NCBI GenBank assembly: GCA_041558415.1 | Contig: JBFFEY010000019.1 | Coordinates: 1-48,123, forward strand | Reading direction: 5' to 3' | DNA: 48,123 nt | DNA from: SG8-39 sp041558415 | GTDB lineage: Bacteria > Pseudomonadota > Gammaproteobacteria > Burkholderiales > SG8-39 | Made by a program: the position numbers and the translations under genes | Shown here: in pieces, positions 44,001-48,123 of the stretch | Position numbering within the stretch: position 1 is the first letter of the stretch | How the letters are laid out: every line of letters starts with the position of its first letter | The notes under the pieces: model-generated | Seen by the model: only the letters and a program-made list of their open reading frames with translations | Told to the model about the DNA's origin: nothing | Databases searched by the model: none

Positions 44001-47000
44001 ATGGTTTTCCTGACCGGGCCGGCGGACAGCTTCAAAACAAGCGTTGCAGCAAGGCTGTGCTGCCTGCTCTTGGCTCTGGTCGCGCCGTCGGCAGGCGCCA
44101 CTGCGGGCACGAGCGCGCCGCTGATCCTGGCGCAGGGCGCAGCAGCCACGGCGCCTGCGGCGCCGTCGGCGGCGATCCGCGAAACGGTCGGCGCCTGGGC
44201 CAAGGCCTGGTCGGCGCGGGACGTCGAAGGCTACCTCGGTTTCTACTCGCCGGCGTTCAAGCCGGCGGACGGCCAGTCGCGCAGCGCATGGGCGAAGCTG
44301 CGCCGCGTGCGCGTCGCAGGTCCGCGCTTCATTGAGGTCACGATCAGCAACATCGAGGTGCTGCAGCGCGACGACCGCCGCGCCGCCGCGACCTTCGAAC
44401 AGCAGTACCGCTCCGACCGCTATCAGGACCGCGTCACCAAGACGCTCGAGTTCGCCCGGGAAGGCGCGCGTTGGCTGATCGTTGAAGAACGCTCCGGGTC
44501 CGCTGTGACAGAAACCGCCCCTGCGCCCGCGAAAGCCGAAGCGAAGTCAAAGGCGGAACCAAAGCCGGAACCGAAGCCAGAGCCGGCTGCCGCCCCCGCC
44601 CCCGCTCCCGCCGCCGCAGCAGCGCCCGCAGCAAAGCGCGGCATTTCGGCTGGCCTCGGCACGCTCCAGGTTCTGTCCAATCTGGGCCAACCGCTGCGGG
44701 CGGAAATCGACCTTCTGTCGCTGCGCGCGAGCGAGCGGGAAAACGTCAATGCGCGGCTTGCCCCAATCGAAACCTTTCGTGAGGCGGGCGTCGAGTTTCA
44801 CCACGCGCTCGCCGACCTCAAGCTGGCGATCGAACTACGGGACGGCAAGCCGATCATCCTGCTGACGACACGCCGCCCTGTGAACGAACCGCTGCTCGAG
44901 CTGCTCGTGGAGCTGGAGTGGGGTTCCGGGCGCTTCGTGCGGGAGTACGCCATTCTGCTGGACCCACCGATCTACATTCCGCCGCCGCCGGCAGACGCAG
45001 TGATGGGGCCGACGCCGGCGACGGCACCGGCGCCCGCGCCACCGACGGCGGTCGCCGTGCCCGGCGCGCCCCCCTCGCCGCCAGGCGCCGCAGCGCCTGC
45101 CGCCCAATACCGGGTCTCGCAGGGCGACACGCTGGCGGAAATCGCCGCCAAGCGCAGGTATCCGGGCGTGACGCTGGACCAGATGATGATTGCGCTGTTT
45201 CGGGCCAATCCCGAGGCGTTCATCGGTGGCGACATCGACCTCCTGCGCGCCGGCCACGTCCTGAGGATTCCAGATCGCGACACGGTCGCGGCGATCGACG
45301 CGGACGAAGCCAATGCCGCCGTCCTGGCGGAGATGGCGCGTACACCGGAGAGCCGGCGTGCGATCGCTGCGGCGGCACCCAGCGCGCCCGCTGTGCCGCG
45401 CGCCCGGCCGGCGCCGAAGGATGCGCCCGCCCCCGACCAGGTGAAGCTCGCGCGCAAGGAGAAAGCGAAGGCGGCCGAAACGCCGGCGGCGGCGGCGAAG
45501 GCGGATGACCGCGCCGCGATCGAGCGCGCACTCTCGGACGCGCAGGCGCGGATCACGGAACTGGAGCGCATCTACGCCGATCTGCAGAAGTTGCTGGTGA
45601 TCAAGGACCAGCAGATTGCGGCACTGGAAAAACGCATCGCAGAAAAGCGCGCCGCGCCGGGCGCCGCAGTGCTCGCCAAGCCGGCGGCCGAGGCGCCCAA
45701 GCCGGCGCCGGTCGAGAAACCCGCGGCCGAGGTACCCAAGCCGGCGCCGGTCGAGAAACCCGCGGCCGAGGCACCCAAGCCGGCGCCAGTCGAAAAACCC
45801 GCGGCCGAGGCACCCAAGCCGGCGCCCAAGCCCCAGCCTAAACCGGCCGCGAAGCCGCGACCGGTGCCGCCGCCCCCTGCACCCGAGCCTGGCCTGATCG
45901 AGCGCTACATCGGCGATCTAGGCGATCCGGTGATGCTCGGCGGCTTGGTGGGCGTGGCGCTGCTGCTGGTCGGATACGGGGCCTATGCCTGGCGCAAGAG
46001 GAAACGCGAAGCCCGTTCTCAGCTGAATGAATCGCTGCGCAGTGCGGTCGAGGGCGTCACGGCGGCGGCAGCACCGGCAGCCGCCGCCGCTGCCGTGGCG
46101 GCCACCGAAGAGGCCGACCCGCTCGAGGAAGCGGACGTGTACCTCGCCTACGGGCGCGATGCACAGGCCGAGGAGCTGCTGCGCGAGGCCGTGGAGTCGG
46201 GCGACACCCGCCTGGTCGTGTACTCCAAGCTGCTGCAGATCTACGCCAAGCAGCACGACACGGATCGGTTCGAAGCGACGGCGCTGAAGCTGAAGGGTCT
46301 GGCCGGCGGCGAGGGGCCGGAATGGGACAAGGCAATGGCGCTCGGGCGCTCGATCGACCCGGGCAACAGCGTCTATGGCCGGGGCGAAGCCGCGGAGGTC
46401 GCACCCGCGGCCGCTCCTGCAGAGGAGCCTGATGTCGACTTCGACCTCGACGCGGTGATGGCCACGGGCGAAATGCCGGCCGTAAAGCCCGAACCGGCGA
46501 AACCGGCGAGCGTCGACTTCGCCATCGACACGACTTCGACGGGCGCCGAACCCGCGGCGACGGAAGACACCGGCCTGGACTTCGACCTGGGCACGGCGAC
46601 GACCGAGGCGCCCGTGGCGGGCGAAACCCCGGCAGCCGAAGCGGAAGCCGCCCCCGCGCTCGGCGCAATCGATTTCGATCTCGGTGGGATCACGACGGAA
46701 ATGCCTGCCGTGACCGGGGCCCCGGCGCCCGCAGCTGCGACGCCAGCAACCGAGGAAGCGCCGGAGCACATCGCGCTCGAATTCGACCTCGGCGAGGCCA
46801 CAGGCGAAGAGTCGAAGGCCCCTGAAGCGGCGCCCGCGACAGGCGCTGGCGATGAGGGTTTGAGCTTCGATTTGGGCGAAGCCGAAGCGCCGCCGCCGAG
46901 CGAGGAAAAGGCCGCACCCGCCAAGGCCGAGAGCCAGCTCGACACGATCAGTTTTGATTTGGGCGGCGCCGAGGCCGCGACGCCAAGCGCGGGCGGCGGC

Positions 47001-47162
47001 GACGCCAAATGGCAGGAAGTCACCACCAAGCTCCAGCTGGCGAAAAGCTTCGAAGAGATCGGCGATACCGAGGGCGCCCGCGAGCTGCTGCAGGAGGTCA
47101 TCGCGGAAGGCGACGCCGCACAGCGTGCCCACGCTGAGAAGATGCTCGCCGGGCTGGGTTGA
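44001..47162 (+). CDS. FimV-like peptidoglycan-binding membrane protein with N-terminal NTF2-like domain
   Basis: A 1053-aa protein. After a signal-like segment (18-33) comes an NTF2/SnoaL-like domain (about 56-165; AIRETVGAWAKAWSARDVEG, FEQQYRSDRYQDRV) not normally present in FimV. Then follow the FimV N-terminal domain (216-325; GISAGLGTLQVLSNLGQPLR), a LysM domain (369-424), a coiled coil (about 508-553), a Lys/Pro/Ala repeat region (560-609), one membrane helix (about 645-664), a TPR-like segment (about 685-770), seven copies of a short FDLG/FDLD-type motif in an acidic linker, and the FimV C-terminal TPR domain (WQEVTTKLQLAKSFEEIGDT to the end). FimV/HubP proteins organise cell poles, type IV pili and motility. 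Here the gene sits downstream of a leader shared with the next TPR gene. Confidence 0.87.
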   Translation: MVFLTGPADSFKTSVAARLCCLLLALVAPSAGATAGTSAPLILAQGAAATAPAAPSAAIRETVGAWAKAWSARDVEGYLGFYSPAFKPADGQSRSAWAKLRRVRVAGPRFIEVTISNIEVLQRDDRRAAATFEQQYRSDRYQDRVTKTLEFAREGARWLIVEERSGSAVTETAPAPAKAEAKSKAEPKPEPKPEPAAAPAPAPAAAAAPAAKRGISAGLGTLQVLSNLGQPLRAEIDLLSLRASERENVNARLAPIETFREAGVEFHHALADLKLAIELRDGKPIILLTTRRPVNEPLLELLVELEWGSGRFVREYAILLDPPIYIPPPPADAVMGPTPATAPAPAPPTAVAVPGAPPSPPGAAAPAAQYRVSQGDTLAEIAAKRRYPGVTLDQMMIALFRANPEAFIGGDIDLLRAGHVLRIPDRDTVAAIDADEANAAVLAEMARTPESRRAIAAAAPSAPAVPRARPAPKDAPAPDQVKLARKEKAKAAETPAAAAKADDRAAIERALSDAQARITELERIYADLQKLLVIKDQQIAALEKRIAEKRAAPGAAVLAKPAAEAPKPAPVEKPAAEVPKPAPVEKPAAEAPKPAPVEKPAAEAPKPAPKPQPKPAAKPRPVPPPPAPEPGLIERYIGDLGDPVMLGGLVGVALLLVGYGAYAWRKRKREARSQLNESLRSAVEGVTAAAAPAAAAAAVAATEEADPLEEADVYLAYGRDAQAEELLREAVESGDTRLVVYSKLLQIYAKQHDTDRFEATALKLKGLAGGEGPEWDKAMALGRSIDPGNSVYGRGEAAEVAPAAAPAEEPDVDFDLDAVMATGEMPAVKPEPAKPASVDFAIDTTSTGAEPAATEDTGLDFDLGTATTEAPVAGETPAAEAEAAPALGAIDFDLGGITTEMPAVTGAPAPAAATPATEEAPEHIALEFDLGEATGEESKAPEAAPATGAGDEGLSFDLGEAEAPPPSEEKAAPAKAESQLDTISFDLGGAEAATPSAGGGDAKWQEVTTKLQLAKSFEEIGDTEGARELLQEVIAEGDAAQRAHAEKMLAGLG
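45678..45827 (+). repeat. 39-bp tandem repeat in the FimV-like gene
   Basis: Nearly four copies of a 39-base unit encoding KPAAEAPKPAPVE (residues 560-609). Units start at 45678, 45717, 45756 and 45795, with one or two base changes; the last is cut after 33 bases. This Pro/Lys/Ala stretch lies between the coiled coil and the membrane helix, so it probably crosses the periplasm or wall. Confidence 0.9.
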
Positions 47163-47260
47163 TTCCGCGGCGCCATCCGCGGGCGTGGCAGGCAAGCAAC
47201 TGGACGTCGCCTGTCAGGTACAACGCACGGCATTGCGCGTCTCAGCGGACCCTCGCCAAG

Positions 47261-47325
47261 TTGAGTGCGGGGACGCCTTAATCTAGAATCCGCAGTGTGC
47301 GTAGGACCTTGATAACTAAAAGACA
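47261..47325 (+). promoter_or_regulatory. promoter and leader of the TPR gene
   Basis: TTGAGT (47261-47266), 17 bases and TAGAAT (47284-47289) form a good sigma-70-type promoter. The following leader matches the one before the FimV-like gene (see 43948-44000). A CCGCGG-containing weak hairpin lies just after the previous stop; otherwise the 163-base gap shows nothing more. Confidence 0.6.
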
Positions 47326-48123
47326 ATGGTTTTGACCGCTGCGCCGCCGCGCGCCTTCCGTAAGGGGGTTGCAGCGGCGATATGCGCGCTCTGCATGGCT
47401 ATGCCCGCGGCGGGCGCCACGGTCCGTCTCGACGACGCGGCGACCCTGCTCAAAGCCGGGCAGCACGAGCAGGCCCTGACGCAGGTCGATCGATTGCTCG
47501 CGGCCGACCCGAAGGATCCGCAGGCACGTTTTCTCAAGGGTGTCATCCTCACTGAGCAAGGCGACGCGAAGGCGGCAGCCGACGTTTTCGAACGGCTGAC
47601 GCAGGACTACCCCGCCCTGCCAGAACCGTACAACAACCTCGCCGTCATCTACGCCGCGCAGGGCCGTTATGAGCAGGCGCGCGTTGCCCTCGAGAAATCG
47701 ATTCGCACGCATCCGACTTACGCCACTGCTTACGACAATCTCGGCGACGTCTATTCCAAGCTCGCTGGCGACGCCTACGGCCGGGCGCTGCGCCTTGAGG
47801 TATCCGGCGGCGGCGTGAGCAAGAAGCTCGCACTGCTGCGCGAGCTGACCGCGCCTGCCGAGCCGCTGCGCGTCGCCAGCCGCACGCCGGCTGCGTCACC
47901 GGTGGAGACGAAGGCTGCGGCGCCGCACATCGCGACCGCAGTGCCCGCGCCACCCGCGAAACCCGCACCACCCGCGAAAGCCGAGCCACCCGCGAAACCC
48001 GCACCAGCCGCGAAAGCCGAGCCGCCCGCGAAACCCGCGTCGCCGACGCCGATAGCCACTGCGCAGCCCGCGAAACCCGCGCCACCCGCGAAAGCCGAGC
48101 CGCCCGCGAAACCCGAGCCGCCC
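47326..48123 (+). CDS. exported TPR protein with Pro/Ala/Lys-rich tail (partial)
   Basis: The frame stays open to the window end (266 codons). ATG 47326 gives MVLTAAPPRAFRKGVAAAICALCMAM, a signal-peptide-like start cut near AAGA. Residues about 33-155 hold three to four tetratricopeptide repeats (LLKAGQHEQALTQVDRLLAADP; ARFLKGVILTEQGDAKAAADVF; PYNNLAVIYAAQGRYEQARVALEKS; AYDNLGDVYSKLAGDAYGRAL). From about 200 on it is a PPAKPA/PPAKAE repeat tail. Related TPR proteins often end in an NTF2-like domain and sit beside an L,D-transpeptidase gene; both would lie outside this window, so that is an expectation, not an observation. Confidence 0.85.
   Translation, partial: MVLTAAPPRAFRKGVAAAICALCMAMPAAGATVRLDDAATLLKAGQHEQALTQVDRLLAADPKDPQARFLKGVILTEQGDAKAAADVFERLTQDYPALPEPYNNLAVIYAAQGRYEQARVALEKSIRTHPTYATAYDNLGDVYSKLAGDAYGRALRLEVSGGGVSKKLALLRELTAPAEPLRVASRTPAASPVETKAAAPHIATAVPAPPAKPAPPAKAEPPAKPAPAAKAEPPAKPASPTPIATAQPAKPAPPAKAEPPAKPEPP
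47950..48123 (+). repeat. 18-bp tandem repeat in the TPR gene
   Basis: Five consecutive 18-base units alternate between PPAKPA- and PPAKAE-type hexapeptides (47950-48039). After a 27-base interruption the pattern resumes from 48067 to the window end. It encodes an extended Pro/Lys linker. Confidence 0.88.

Noticed and set aside
43984..44013. Short frame MLKKTQWFS before the FimV-like gene, with a similar one before the TPR gene (47309-47335)
   Set aside because: Both end in QWF plus stop only because the leader bases are similar; the second lacks ATG, and the purine-rich element is too close to serve as a ribosome site.

Overview
The window is a G+C-rich (roughly two thirds by eye, not counted) chromosomal segment of a betaproteobacterium. 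The gene orders tpiA-secG-tRNA-Leu-nuo, carAB-greA-rlmE-ftsH-folP-glmM, fur/bamE-dapB and recN-nadK / hrcA-hemH / grpE-dnaK-dnaJ are typical of that class. Nothing in the window fixes a genus. It is gene-dense, with no gap above 300 bases and no insertion sequence, integrase, rRNA or CRISPR. It opens inside nuoI and closes inside a TPR gene.

Layout. (1) 1-8283, minus strand: the proximal complex I operon nuoABCDEFGH plus the start of nuoI. A tRNA-Leu(GAG) gene lies just upstream, then secG and tpiA. (2) 9794-17449, minus strand: the accessory and most interesting stretch. In transcription order it holds the alpha and beta E1 subunits of a thiamine-diphosphate 2-oxoacid dehydrogenase without E2 or E3, an unrecognised protein made of two tandem copies of one domain, an E. 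coli-type quinol:fumarate reductase operon frdABCD behind an FNR-like box, a UbiE-family methyltransferase with an altered glycine loop, and an orphan helical protein. (3) 17470-21442: pstSCAB phosphate uptake genes with a Pho box and a terminator between pstS and pstC, but no phoU. (4) 21465-32563, minus strand: glmM, folP, ftsH, rlmE, greA, carB, carA, dapB and bamE. (5) 32626-43812: fur, recN, nadK, hrcA, hemH, a DUF2249-hemerythrin protein, grpE, dnaK, dnaJ and cysS. (6) 44001-48123: a FimV-like protein with an extra N-terminal NTF2-like domain, then a lipid-free exported TPR protein. The two genes share a similar 5' leader.

How it fits together. Aerobic NADH oxidation (nuo) and anaerobic fumarate respiration (frd under an FNR/Anr-like site) suggest a facultative organism, and the methyltransferase beside frd may serve quinone chemistry. 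The heat-shock set is wired for sigma-32: strong CTTGAx-N14-CCCCAT promoters precede dnaK and ftsH, and in both the -35 element contains the stop codon of the gene upstream. No CIRCE operator for HrcA was found. Best leads for new biology are the E1 plus tandem-domain module (14655-17449), the methyltransferase/orphan pair downstream of frd, and the NTF2-FimV fusion with its co-led TPR neighbour.
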